From assembly GCA_963513935.1 (NCBI GenBank), contig OY740768.1:73570877-73634876 (forward strand): 64,000 nucleotides of DNA. Direction: 5' to 3'. Shown one piece after another: positions 48,196 to 61,639 of the stretch. The notes below the pieces were generated by a model. That model was not told the DNA's origin, made no database searches, and worked only from the letters and a program-made list of their open reading frames with translations. How positions within the stretch are numbered: the stretch's first letter is position 1; the number at the start of each line of letters is the position of its first letter. This stretch comes from Aphrophora alni. Taxonomy: Eukaryota; Arthropoda; Insecta; Hemiptera; Aphrophoridae. A program made the translations under genes and the position numbers.

Positions 48196-50716
48196 AAAAA
48201 GAAGATAAAATACACTCTTAGCTTTCAAACAATGAATAGCATCAGGGTAAGAAAAGAACAAAAGTTGGTCAATATAATATTAAACAATATATTAAAATAA
48301 TATTAATACAATATATAATTTGGGGTCCAAACCAACGAGATAGGTGTAGATCCAGCAAGGTCCCTTGGGGTTGTCACCCCTTATTCACTATAGTGATCTC
48401 TTGAAGGTATTTATTTTTACGGATGATACAGTAAAGTTACTTTATGTTTAAGAGCAGATAAATACCAACATTAAACAAAAGGATAATTAGGTTATATATA
48501 TTCAGAAAGATTGAAATCTTCTGAATCCGATGGTATAAATCGCGTTTCTCTAAGTCAAACCGTTCTCGAGATATCGCTTGCGAAGTGAACATAGATTTTA
48601 GATCATAATAGCGAAAAACCGTTTCAAAAATTTATAACTCCTAATTTTCATAAAAAAATAACAAAGATGTGCATTTCTGTAATGAAAGATCATTAATAAA
48701 ATAGTAAGGCACTTGAAACTACAGATGGAAGGAAAATGCCAAGGATTACAGGACACTACTTGTCTTTTCAAAAATGGTCTTGCACTAATTTTAGTTACCC
48801 GAAAGGGTACCCAAATTTTAGTTTAATTTGGCTTTACTAGTTAAATTTATATTTGTGGAGTATGTTTGTTACTCGCAAATATTGTAGTATAAAAAAGACT
48901 GCACAATATTTTTAAAGTTGTAACTGTATATATATTTTTTTCCAATTAGAAATTTTCACTTATATTTTCGAAGTTTTAGTTGGATTTCAATCAAATTGTT
49001 ACTCATTCAATATGTATTTTTACTAAAAAATAAAAGTAGCTTAATTTGAATGTGGCGGGCTTTTGAGATATTTTCAGTTGTTCATTTTTATCTAATGGGT
49101 TTTAATGAGCACAAATGTTTTGTAGATCGGGATATATTGATCTAAGTTAGTGATCATCAAAAGACATGATACAAACATAAAGGTCATGTGTTTGCTGCAT
49201 AAAGCATATTTAACTTTACCGATTGTTTTTCTGTATAATTTCATAATTGTCGACCTTTGGCATTTCTATGAAGACAAACAACGCTAAAAGAAGCTTGTTA
49301 ACTTTCATAGAAATGAGTTTCCTGTTAAACTTCAACAAAACAGTTTCAAGACATTGCATCATCGCTTACCATTTCACTGATAAAAAAACAAACAAAAACC
49401 GAACTTCCATATTTACATAGAAAACTCTTTACACCGATCTCATTGCCCCCCCTCCCCAAGTGGTGCAAGTGAGTTGTTGCTCTACAAAATCACGGTGGGG
49501 TCCAGCTGAAATTGTGTCATCTACAGATTTTATTGATCTAAAAATTAAAAGACGAAAATTTAAAACAAACAAAGAATAGTATATGATACAAATTATCAAT
49601 TCATACAAAAAAATAAGTAAAACATTTAAAAAAGATGTAGTAAACCAGTAGATAGTTTTTGAGTGGAAAAAAAAGTTAGCCTACATTGTCAATTTTACCT
49701 TCCACTTATTCGTTTTGATGAAATCAAAAATTCGTGTTTACCAAATTTTGTATTATTAGTAGACCTTTCAAACCAAGATTACTTGGTTGGCATTACACAA
49801 TTAAGGTAGTAATTTTAATTCCAATATGGCGAAACGGAGATGGTAGCCAAATATTAAAATCATTCAAAAATATACTAATATAACGTAAAAAGAATGGAGT
49901 TGGTCGTAACTGCTATATAACATGACACAATAATTTGTTTGTACAATAAATAATTGAAAAATAATAATAATTTTGATTCTATTTGTATAAACAAATTATT
50001 GTGTTATTATATTATATTATAACTGTATCTTTTTTGCTGAAGGCAGAATCCGTATGTACAAAGAAAGTTTATTTATATTTATAATATATTTTTTATATTA
50101 TATTTATAAATCATAGAGTAGACTGTTGACTGTTGTATATGCAGTTATGTACAATGGTTGTTTTTTTACAAATATTTTTATTTTATTTTCAGACATATCT
50201 AAATGTAGGACATATAGTATACGCTGTTAAGAAACTGTAATATGACATATAGATAGGCAAAGCTTGTAAGGGACATTGTAATGTTATCTTACTCCAAACT
50301 TCCGCAGATAAAACTTCATATCATCTTTTTGGGAGATCTGTGTGCTTCCGCTCCCCCCTCCCTTTCGATAACTAGATTTATTCAGAGTTATTTATAATTT
50401 TCAAGTTGTATTTGAAAGATTCCAGGATGTCGGTCGAAATTTTGAAATACAAATATATGGTTTATATGTTTTGATATCACCAGCATAGGCAATATATAAA
50501 GTGAAAGATGTGGATGCTTGAAAAATTAACTAAAGCACATTTATCTTAGACTTCCAGATTAATGGAGATTGTTTGTAGAATGCCTCGCAACGTTTCTAGC
50601 TATATTTCATTTGACGAGTCGCTTAAAACACAGACTACAATTTATTCAAACCAGCCTGCTTCTTTAAAATAATTACGCCAACTATGGACTCTAATCGCAT
50701 CAAAATGTCTGTCACC
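48196..50716. other. Intergenic DNA
   Basis: No gene recognised. A small perfect hairpin TACCC-GAAA-GGGTA lies at 48796-48809. Confidence 0.4.
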
Positions 50717-51560
50717 ATTATGGATAAAATTTGTATTATTACGTTGGAGGCTGAAGGTCGACATTTTGGGTAAAATTTGTATTATTATATGGGAGGCTGG
50801 ATGTCGACATTTTGGGTAAAATTTGTATTATTACGTGGGAGGTTGGAGGTCGACATTTTGGGTAAAATTTGTATTATTATATGGGAGGCTGGATGTCGAC
50901 ATTTTGGGTAAAATTTGTATTATTACGTGGGAGGCTGAAGGTCGACATTTTGGGTAATATTTGTATTATTACGTGGGTGGTTGGAGGTCGACATTTAGGG
51001 TAAAATTTGTATTATTATATGGGAGGCTGGATGTCGACATTTTGGGTAAAATTTGTATTATTACGTGGGAGGTTGGAGGTCGACATTTTGGGTAAAATTT
51101 GTATTATTACGTGGGAGGTTGGAGGTCGACATTTTGGGTAAAATTTGTATTATTATATGGGAGGCTGGATGTCGACATTTTGGGTAAAATTTGTATTATT
51201 ACGTGGGAGGCTGAAGGTCGACATTTTGGGTAATATTTGTATTATTACGTGGGTGGTTGGAGGTCGACATTTTGGGTAAAATTTGTATTATTATATGGGA
51301 GGCTGGATGTCGACATTTTGGGTAAAATTTGTATTATTACGTGGGAGGTTGGAGGTCGACATTTTGGGTAAAATTTGTATTATTATATGGGAGGCTGGAG
51401 GTCGACATTTTGAGTAAAATTTGTATTATTATATGGGAGGCTGGAGGTCGACATTTTTAGTAAAATATGTATTATTATATGGGAGGCTGAATGTCGACAT
51501 TTTGGGTAAAATATGTATTATTATATGGGAGGCTGGAGGTCGATATTTTGGTCATTTTAA
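50717..51560. repeat. 46-bp minisatellite, about 18 copies, with 276-bp higher-order period
   Basis: The unit runs GTCGACATTTTGGGTAAAAT, TTGTATTATTA, then either TATGGGAGGCTGGAT or CGTGGGAGGTTGGAG. Variants repeat in the same order with a period of six units (50881 and 51157 match). Each unit has a GTCGAC site. The open frames inside are repeats of one translation, not genes. Confidence 0.95.
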
Positions 51561-52904
51561 AGAGTCAAAAACACCGCGCAAACTTTTTCACTCTAAAACT
51601 ATTTGTTACCAAAAATAATTTTACCAGTCAAGGTGTGAAAGAGAACCATGGTTGCCGTTTTAAATCAAATATTTATATATTTTAATAGGGCCTAAACATG
51701 ATTTGTTTATACCATATACAAGTCCTCAGCTTAAATAGTATTCTGTTAAAATCGAAATAATAACTACGACGGCTAAGGTTTAATAAAATGTTGTATTCAG
51801 CTAATAATCCCTGAACTGTAATCTTAATACAAAGCCGTTTTTTCACACGGGTTTGATTGATTTATTTTTATTTTCATTAAGTTTTAATCTGTGAAATTTT
51901 TGGAAATATGCCTACCAATGGTTTTTTATGTTCTCGGTGGCTACCGTTGAGAAAAATATTATCAAAACCGTTATAGTCGATTTCGGAAATAATCATAATT
52001 ATATGTTTTTGTCTTATAACAGTTACCCCCATTTATGTAAAAAAAATAATAAACCAAATCCATACGTTGATATTTAAGCCTATTTTTATACAGCACTTAA
52101 ATATTTTGTTAAAACCGACTTTTTTGTAATTTAATTTCGAAGAAACTTGGTTTTTTGAAATAGAAAGTTTGAAGGTGTCTAATAATATTAATTTAATAGC
52201 ACTTAGCACACACATGTCATTTATAAATAATCTACTATTTAGGTCATGGAAGAGAGTGTGACATTATTTTTATTTTTGTTTGTTTATTAGTCTCTTGTGC
52301 AATTCATATATATTGTACATTGTTAGTATTTTTGATCCGTGTAAATGTAATTTTGCGGTCAAAATAATTCCAAAAAATAAAATTCATAATTACTTTCATC
52401 TTTAAATTGATTAAAACGATTACAATAAATTTTGCTCAAAATGTAAAATACTTCTTAAGTCCCAAAATGGAATTAACAACTTTGGTTACTAAATAAAAAA
52501 AAAAAACCACTTTTCCTAAGTGGTAGTATAATGATAATAAGGAGGAAGTCCTTAGTTTGTTGGTTTGTTTTTTCAGTTAAATGTGTAAAATAGAAAAAAT
52601 CGCTTATAAATTATTAGGTAATAAATTCATACATTATAATACGACTAATACAACTTGAAATGTGTTTTAATTTTTTAACAATGAAAAATAGAGTTATTCT
52701 ATAAAATTCTGTTGTAAATCAAAAAAATTTAACAATAATAAAATCTTGATTGGAGTAATAAAATATAAGAAAATGGTCATTAAAATTGTTATTGTTTTTT
52801 TTCTTTCAAAAGTATGGTTGGTCAGACCGGTTTCCTCAACTATCTAGAAATAGGAGGGGCCACGTGACGATCTATCCAACTACTCTAATATAACTTACAA
52901 TTAC

Positions 52905-52948
<44 letters not shown>

Positions 52949-54719
52949 TTGTACGACTCCATACACGACTATGGATAAAGAAATTAACGGTGAAAAGGCA
53001 ATCATTAATTTTCTCAAACGCACTCATCCATAAAATCTAAAATAACCTTTTATTGCTATCTCTTTGCGTCTATTCTTTTTTAGACATCAGAAAAACATAT
53101 TACAAAAAATCAACATTTATTTCCCCGTGTATTTCTTACGCGAGATTAGTTGGTTTCTAGTTTAATAAACTTTTTGCTAAACATAAACATAAAAATAAAT
53201 AGAGCCTAAGCTTATTTCATTTGTGCTAAAATCTTTTCTTAAGCGTGTATCATACCGTAAATGTCAGTGTTTATATTAATGTCAGTGTTGAAGATTAATT
53301 TTTGTTTTTTACAAATTATCACAAGACCATTTTTCTTATGAGATTTGGTACACTAGTCTGGGACATTAGTATTCATAGAAAATTTTGAACAATTCAATAG
53401 CTCCACGGACAATTTGTTTTTACTGATAATTCCCGGTTCGGCATTTTCAATCCTTTTGAATCCTTAGCGGCTACATTCTAGTGAAAGTGAGTTAGAGCTC
53501 AAGTTCAAAGTATACCTCATAAAAAGCCCAGTCATATGGATTCGAAGTTATAAAAAACTTTTTATCTGCTTTTTCTTTACTAACTAAAACATGGATATTA
53601 GAAATATAAATGCAGATTCTTTTGATTCGTGTCGTGAGAGCTAGCTGAACATGATAACAATTATGATCTACAATGCTTATTTTTTGATATGACGTATAGT
53701 AATAGAGTTGTTAACAATTAATTAAAAATCATAATAATTGTTGGCGCAACAGGAGGTAATTTCAGAGCTATCGTTAAAACAATAAAACTTGGTGCATTTT
53801 AGCCTAATACCATCGAAACCAAAATGTAGATGATTTGTAATCTTTATAGATTTTTTTTGTTTCCCCCCGGTAATTTATACTTTAAGAGATAATAGATTTT
53901 TTTAATCCATTCATCGCCTCCCCTTAAAAAGAGAACATTTCGGAGAACTGGAAACTCATAAATTCCTTAAAAACTAAATACTTTAAAACCTACTTTTCAT
54001 AGTTTTTTTTGTATTCTAATACTTCTTTTTTAAACCCGATTTTTACTGTACCAATATGAATATTTTTAGGAAGAAATATTGGCATGTAGAATATTTTGTG
54101 TATAGAATTATGTAATTTATTTTTGTCGTAGAGTCAATAATTTTCAAGATATTTAAAAAAAAAACATATGAAGATATGTATCTACAAAAACCATCTAACT
54201 AGAATTTATTTCATTGATGTGTAACTTTTTCGTCCAAGCTAAAACAAGTCTGCAGAACCAGTTGGAATTAGGGTCAAGTAATATAGGACCAGTAGTAAGT
54301 TGTTAATTGGAGGATTTGGTTAATGTATGTAATTAATGACAGTATATGATGAAGCGGAAAATGCATTTCCGGGTAGTGACAATATTAACATTCGTTAACA
54401 TGTGCTGCACTCTGGTGATTAAATCACTGACTTCGTATATAATTTGATAAACTGGCTAAATAGAGTTTCATGTAACCGCAACTGTAATGTTCTTATTCGA
54501 ATTACAGGTTGGGTTTATTTCGTTTACACCAGATTGTTTAGTTAAATATAGTCTAGTAAATCAACGTAGCACAGTTGCATGCCTTAAATATGTATTCGTT
54601 GCAAACTGTTTAATTTCTGTTCAATTGGAGGCTGTACTGGCAATATGTTTTCTTGTATGTTTCTAACATTTCTTCTGTTGCAGCTTACACTGTGTAGGTA
54701 TGCCTCTAACGACATTTGT
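51561..54719. other. Intergenic DNA
   Basis: AT-rich, with (AT)n at 52908-52944. Nothing coding recognised. Confidence 0.4.
52908..52944. repeat. (AT)n microsatellite
   Basis: About 18 AT units. Confidence 0.95.
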
Positions 54720-54769
54720 GTTCTAGGGAAGTACCAGTTTGCAGCTTGCAACCATTAGAGAGTTCCCCA

Positions 54770-54910
54770 GTGCATGTAAGTGATGGAGAGGGGAGGATTT
54801 TTTTTAGTGGATAGTACCTCTCGCTTGTCGAGGGGTGAGTCCCGCAACTCTCAGGTGAGAGATTTGCAGGATAAAAGTATTTTATCTTCTCTAAAAAAAA
54901 AATTAAAAAA
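54770..54910 (+). mobile_element. Possible tRNA-derived SINE
   Basis: TAGTGGATAGTA resembles a tRNA D-arm/A box. CCTC...GAGG forms an anticodon-like stem, and GGGTGAGTCCCGC resembles a B box (GGTTCGANTCC). An A-rich tail follows at about 54893-54910. The head is degenerate and the limits are uncertain. Confidence 0.35.
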
Positions 54911-56900
54911 TTATCACCATTTGTTTTTTTTATAGGTTATCAGTGCTAAAAAACCTGAAGGTGTTAAGATAAGTAGTGTGTACAACTTCCCACAGTAGCT
55001 CATTTTATGCAGCTTTAAAATATGCATTCAATAATGCTAAAAATTCTTTCTACGTAAAAAATAATAAAGTTATTGTGAAAAAAAAAAAAAAGTTAACATA
55101 GGCTGTCAAAAAAATGAGCAGTAGCCTAATAGTTCTAGTTACTGGAAAGTTTGTCGAATTTCAGTTAAACATTTATCAGATAGGTTACGTTTTGCTATTC
55201 GTTCAATATATGATTGTTACAACAAAATAAATTATAGAATGGCGCAGATTTTAAAATAGATATAAAGTAGCAAATATTCAAAACAACATGAACAATAAAT
55301 TTGTCAGCGTATAGCTGAATGACGAGTATTTAAATCAAATTAATTAATTTTTTTTTCCAATACTGCCTATAGGTCCTGAGTTTATTCAGTTCAAAACACC
55401 CACTTATTTAATATTTTATTTATTTCTGTCTAATTATTTGTACTAATAGTGGAGCTTCTTTTATAGCGAATTGAAATCGAAATTTATCAAACTCTTTACC
55501 TTAGTAACTATTTGATACATCATTAGATTTTGTGTGTACATATAACTCAACAACAGTTGTGAAAAAGCCGAGTTTTGACATGAGATAAAGTTTTGATTAA
55601 TCAAATATATTAAATAAAATAACTCGATAGAAACTTCTATTAGCAAATGTAGGCACAATAAAACATTGTTTTAGTTTATAATAAACTTTTATTATTTTAA
55701 TAAATACTCAGCCGTCTCAACCCTTTTATTCAGGTCTGACTGACTAAGTAGACATATCTTGTTATTTTGGAGTAAACAATATAAGCTTCGATACAGCTAG
55801 AAGACTGGTTGAATGGGCAATGTGAATTTAGCCGTAGGCCTGATCATTTGTTCCTTTCTTCGTTTTTATGTATAGGAAATTGTTAAACGATATGTTAAAG
55901 TTAATAACAAATACTGTGTGTCAATGGATTTAATTTTATGAATGATGAAGATTATTTGTAGTATATACATGCCGTCATACACAAATACCATAAATTTATT
56001 TATCACAATGCTACATATATGTTACGTTCATGTTACAACGCACAAAACAAAGTTTGAAAATTAATTTGATTTTTTTTGTGTATAATGTGTTTTACGTTTA
56101 AATTACGTTTAAGTCGTTTCCAAGAACATATATTTCTTTTGAATTGGATTTGCGAGAACTATAATTATCAAATAAACTAGTATTACTTTAATCACCAACA
56201 TTTGGTTAATTGTGTTTATAAAAATATCTGTGAACAAAATTAAAGTACGAACATTTGGATATAGCTTTAATGAACTCGTAAAAGTGTTTATCAACTGTGT
56301 AGAAGAAACTTTAACATTTACTTGAACTCTTAAATCCAATGAACCAATTTGTTATTTTGCTTTAAAATATCGATTCGTGAGAGAAAATTTCATCAAGTTA
56401 CATAAGGATAAATTTCGAGTATGTTCCAAAGCCTTTATGTAACGGCACCTTCCAAAGACTAACGGGAATGTTCACTTATAGGGTCCTCGCCCGACTCCCA
56501 ATCTTTAACACCCAATCCACAAGCAAAACAATATACACGATCTTCAAAGCCTCAATAAAAGAATCCAGCTTCAAACAATTTGGCCGATGACAAGGTGTTT
56601 CTAATTTGAATAGTTCCCCAGCCGTGCTGTGTACGTAGAGTACTCGTAGTGATATATATCTACTACAGTGATACAATCCGTCCACATGTTCTTTGCCGGC
56701 GTCTTCGCTCGATACTGAAACAAGACTTGTCCTATGTGTTTTCACGGGATTGGAACCGTCACGTGATACATACGTACCTCGTGCCCACATTACAAAGGCT
56801 TACCCCCTTGTGGGAATAGCTCCAATCCATCGCTATTCCCTGTGACCACCACTCCATTAATAAATTGTGGTACCCAATTTATCTTTTTGCTATTTTAATT
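54911..56900. other. Intergenic DNA
   Basis: No supported gene. The open frame at 56476-56790 (minus) lacks any recognised motif. An E-box CACGTG occurs near 56760. Confidence 0.35.
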
Positions 56901-58015
56901 TTGTATTGGTTTATTATTATTATTATTATTTTTGGTGATTTTACGCTTTAACTCCGTGCCCAATGTGTCTCGTTCAAGGATTAAAAAGTCTTTAGACTGC
57001 ACCAGTGACCTTCAAACAGGTTTACGGGAGAACTAACTCCACTCCAAGGACCTCTATTCAACATTGCGGGCTTTTTAGTTCCACACTAGAGGGTAATACA
57101 CTCACACACAGATGCCGGTCAGGTATCTTCATACCGTCCCCGCATCTTAAGGACATCAATTTAGGCAAGGAGTAAATCCTAAAACATTTTGCGCTTTTTA
57201 GTGCACATTTACTATCTACGCTACTATTATGGTAGTAAGCATTTAAGGTTTCCACAATGGGAGAATTTCTCCTCCTGAGGCAACTCCATCACGCGCGGAT
57301 GGAATTGTCTCAGAAATTGAACCTTTTCCAATCCTTTGGTGAAAAGTGTTGCAAAAGGCTTGCACAAAGTGCGTTTCGTGTCCTCGTTATAAGGTACACC
57401 TCTTTCATCTCATCTGATACAGTAAAAAAGAGATTGTAACTAACGAGCCGATCTTTGCGATTTATCGTTAAGCAGGGAAAAATTGTACGGTGGTTTGAAC
57501 ACGGTGACACTGTGAAAATGATCACTAACAATAGCCAATTTTTTGACGATATACTTGTTATCGTTATCTTGAAACGCATGCAATATCTAAGAGTGATAAA
57601 TCACAAAAATTTTAAAGAGTTATTTGAACTATCGCAAAATTTACTCAGAAATTTTAAAAAGTGGAATATGTATTCTGCCATTTTAAAAAGGGGCAGAATA
57701 CATATTCCACATTATGGTTTGAAATAGTTTTTGTAAAGTATTTTTGAATTTTTGGTGTACTGCTATCTGTTCTATGTCATTATATTTTGTTGCTTAGAGT
57801 AAACTCAGCACCATGTATTATAATACTTTGTTTCCTGCAAACTACTTTTTTTGTATGATTTAAGAGTTGCTCAAAACGCAGTGGAAAATTGAGCCCAACA
57901 CAGGCGATATCTTTGGGGCAGGATATATTGTTTATTTGGTTTTACAATGTTATGGTATTAAATCTTTGCATTGTATTTTGAAATGGTTAAATAAATAAAT
58001 AAATAAATAAATAAT
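56900..58015 (+). mobile_element. Possible LINE 3' region ending in (AATA)n
   Basis: The region ends in about eight AAAT units (57988-58012) after a long non-coding stretch, a form common at LINE 3' ends. Two overlapping open frames (57257-57439 and 57455-57727) lack recognised motifs. An exact 19-bp inverted repeat lies at 57661-57710. Confidence 0.25.
57661..57710. repeat. Perfect 19-bp inverted repeat
   Basis: GTGGAATATGTATTCTGCC at 57661-57679 and its exact reverse complement at 57692-57710, with a 12-base spacer. Confidence 0.9.
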
Positions 58016-61000
58016 ATAGTCGACTGTACTGTGACGTCATCAACCTGATGCACAGCAACATTCCATTGGAGGCAACTAACTCCTATGTCTTAAATAATTA
58101 AATCAATGTTAATTGTTCAACCTTAAATAATAATGTAAATCACTTTCTTGTTTTTAAATTCATTTAAATAACGTTATTAATTTTATCACTTTGCATACAG
58201 ATCTTTGGCGTTTTCAAAAATTTATAAACAATTATTTTTCATTCTACTTTCGACTGAACGAGTTCAACATAAATAGATATAATAAAATTTATTTTGTAAA
58301 TATTATTATTGGTGTTATTTGTTTACATGTCACAGTAATTAAACATTTAATTGGTATTTGAGAACTTGTTGAAAATAATTTATTACTTAATTATTTTATT
58401 TATATAGTAGAAATTATGCAAAAAACTTTTATTTTGTCATAATATAATATAAGTTGGATAATTATAATTGGGTTCATGTCATCATCATGGTAGAATAGAT
58501 TCAAGAATATTTAAATTTAATTTACTTTAAATATTGTTGTTGTTTTTTTAATAACATCAAAGATATTTCAGGATGGTTATATTGTTTCTGCATTCAAAAT
58601 ATCATAATTTAAGTAGGGTTTCTAATTTTATGGTTTTAATATTATAATCAGAAAGTAGCTATAGCCTACTTTTTTAATTTTAAATTATTGTTAGTATCTA
58701 GGACATTATTTTTTAATTATTCAAAAAAAAAAAATTGTGTTATTTTCTAAAGAACACGTATATATATTTTATTTCAGTTTGTTTGTTTACCAAAACATTA
58801 TATACTAAAGGATATTTCCTAGTTTTGGTCTTTAAAATATTTAATTATTCCAAATTGTTTGAATACTACGTGACGCCCTTTACACATGTTTGAATAACAA
58901 TATTATTAATAATTTAGTTGGTTTTCAATATTTTATTGCAATTTTATATCTTTATTTTTATAACGCCAGTTACCGAGTTATTTTGTCGATCAAGAATAAA
59001 GTTTACATGACTCGAAGCTGCTGGGCCGAAGATTAGTATCAAGCCTAGGGTTAAGAGAACCGTGCTTTTTGGGGAACGGAACAACATTTATAATTTAATA
59101 AATTTTATTCTATTGCCAATAGTATTTAATTTAAATAAAAATGTAATATTTACCTTTATTAAATCCGTTACGCGACTTCGTTTTTTACATTTCTATGACG
59201 CGTTTCGAAGTATCATACCTCTTCAGAGGTTGTCAAGACTTTAATAATACGACGCAGACACCGTACACAAACAGACAAACAATAAATAACATTATGATAG
59301 CACTAAACGTATGGTGCGCAGTAATTTGGAACAATTTTTGCCTTATTGTATAATATGTTAGAAATTGTATTGTTTCAGGCTTTAGAAATCGTAATTTTGC
59401 CTGATTTTGCTCAAATTTGGTTTGAAGGTTCAATTTTATAAAATATTGAACAAGTTCGTTAACCAGAAAAATCAGTCAGTTAATATCCAAATGGCGACCG
59501 ACTTTTAACTTTCAAATGTGTTACACCTGTAACACTATGAGAAACTAATAGTAGGTTAAATAAACAGAATTTAAATATACTTTATGTTTACATAGCAAGG
59601 AAGAGTTTGGTTCGTAGATCATTAGTTACTGTCTGATGGATTTAATTGCTATGCATTGAGAGGTTATAGAATAATTACTGAATTAGATGCCACAAAGGGA
59701 GCAATCAAGGATAAGACGAGAACACTGTAATTTCCAGAAGTCGAGATGTCGGTATGAACAATCAGGTACTATGTAACTATGTCCCTAGGTAGAACGTGAA
59801 ATTGTATTGAATTATATTAGTAATTGTTTTATATTATTTAATCAATTAAATATAGTATTAACAATATAGCCTACATGATTATAATACGTTAATTTTACCA
59901 ATTGTAAACTGTGGTTTGATGTTCTCAGAATTTAATGAACACACTAAATTGAACGTAGAAAAAATTGAAAATAGCCAAATAAAATCGAGAAATAGAGGTT
60001 TCAAACAGGTCTTATACTTTTATAGGTCGTTATTAAATGACATAATCTGGAGTGTAGTAAATTTCTTAGGTAATATATATTGATTCCAAATTAACAATTA
60101 ATTTTACATAAAAAAAATAACCCTATAAGAAACAAAATTTTCATTTAAACATTTAAGTTTGGGTTGGAAGCTGGAAGAATCTGAACTCTTGTACACCGTT
60201 TATTTATATTGAAAATCATTTGAAAGGTTTTAAATTTTATTAAGTGAAGGGATTAATCTTTTGCATTTTGGTATTTGTTTCTCCCATTGTAAGGAGAGTC
60301 TAAAGAGGAAAAAAACAACAATAAGAATGCGTCTTAAATAGCCTTAGTTAACTGCCTTTATACAAATATATTAATTTTTTTACTTCAGCTAGGAACTATA
60401 CGTGGAGCACAACAAAGAACCAACATTTTTGTATTATTGTTTCCTACAACGTACATTTAAGTACTTAAATTTGATAAGGCCTTAAGAGTTCAAAGCTTGT
60501 CGAATAATAATTCATATTGAAAAGATAAAAGATAAAATTTAATGGCGTTTTTTAAAAAAATTCAGCTTACAATCCAAGATGAGTACCGAGAAAATTAACC
60601 AATGAACCAACACTTTGTTCAATTACATTTTTGATTGCATATGAAAATTAAAATTTATTTCCACCATAATGTTATTCTGGAATAAATATTCAAAATGAAA
60701 TGTCATTCGATATTGAACAAAGTTTAACCTTCTCGTTTCTTATTTCAAAAAAATGTTTGGTTGGACGAATAGAAAGTTTAAATATTACTATTGCATCAAT
60801 AAATAGCGTGTACGATTCGGTCAACCATGTGTTTATTAAAAATCAATAAAAATTTCGACTAACATCTTTGTTTAACAGATAAAAATACAAATCTTTTGAA
60901 CTAGCTTTTTAGAGAAATCAAGTTTTTGGTATTACTTTGTTCTTATGAAAAGTATGTTTATTTTTATTTATAATTAATTTAAAAGGTTTATATCGTAACA

Positions 61001-61177
61001 GAGGCAAACTCAATTCATATTGTTTCATATTTTAAAGTTTTGTAAATATGATAAAAAAACTATCTTACGTTTGTAAATTATTTGGCGGCTTACCTATGAC
61101 ACTCAAGGTTGTTCTAACATTATAATTAATTATATTACATAACTTTTCACTGTACAGAAGTATTTTACAAAATAAGA
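58016..61177. other. Intergenic DNA upstream of gene 2
   Basis: No gene recognised. Contains a CRE (TGACGTCA) at about 58032 and the hairpin motif at 59195-59235. Confidence 0.4.
59195..59235 (-). mobile_element. Hairpin with hammerhead-like core words
   Basis: The reverse strand reads CTCTGAAGAGGTATGATACT then TCGAAACGCGTC. It has CUGAAGA, a GAGGTA/TACTTC stem, GAAAC and GUC in hammerhead order. Flanking stem I pairing is not evident. It is probably the end of a Penelope-like or similar element. Confidence 0.35.
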
Positions 61178-61255
61178 ATGATTACGAAGGTATTAACTCT
61201 GTGCTTTGTGATAGTTGTTTTAGCAACTGTAGTGGTCAGCGAAAGCATTGTTAAG
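61178..61255 (+). CDS. Gene 2 exon 1: signal peptide of a small secreted protein
   Basis: An ATG at 61178 opens 26 codons forming a classic secretion signal (MITKVLTLCFVIVVLATVVV, then SESIVK), ending AAG|GTAGGC at phase 0. AT-rich sequence and a TCACTG initiator-like site lie 30-60 bases upstream. The exon is too short to be found as a long open frame. It is supported by the leader and by the matching phase-0 acceptor of the cysteine-rich exon at 63182. The intron of about 1.9 kb carries a possible LINE relic on the other strand. Confidence 0.6.
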
Positions 61256-61639
61256 GTAGGCTATTAGGATATTTTGTGATGTTCATTTGTTTAAGTTATT
61301 TTAATAATTTAATTATTAATTGCTAGTCATTATTACAATGATAAACCTAAACAGATGTTTTTATTTTAATAGAAATTGATGCTATAAAAACTAGGAAAGT
61401 ACTGTAAATATGTAGTAATAAGTTATAAAATGATCAGAAATTGATTAGTAATAAATATATAAAATACGAATGAACAAATATTGTACATTATAACATTAAA
61501 GATATCATGAACTATTTTTTATATTCATCCTTTCTGAGTTATAGGGTTTCTGATGATAGGGCTTCCATCACTTGATTTATTTATCATAGCAAGAAAGGGA
61601 ATGTATAAGTTATAGTGTAGGCCTAATGGTTTCTAGAGA

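Noticed and set aside
51421..51685. Two repeated open frames (MYYYMGGW..., MSTFWVKY...)
   Set aside because: They only translate the 46-bp minisatellite in two frames.
56476..56790. 104-codon minus-strand open frame
   Set aside because: No recognised motif, no splice context and no supporting neighbour.
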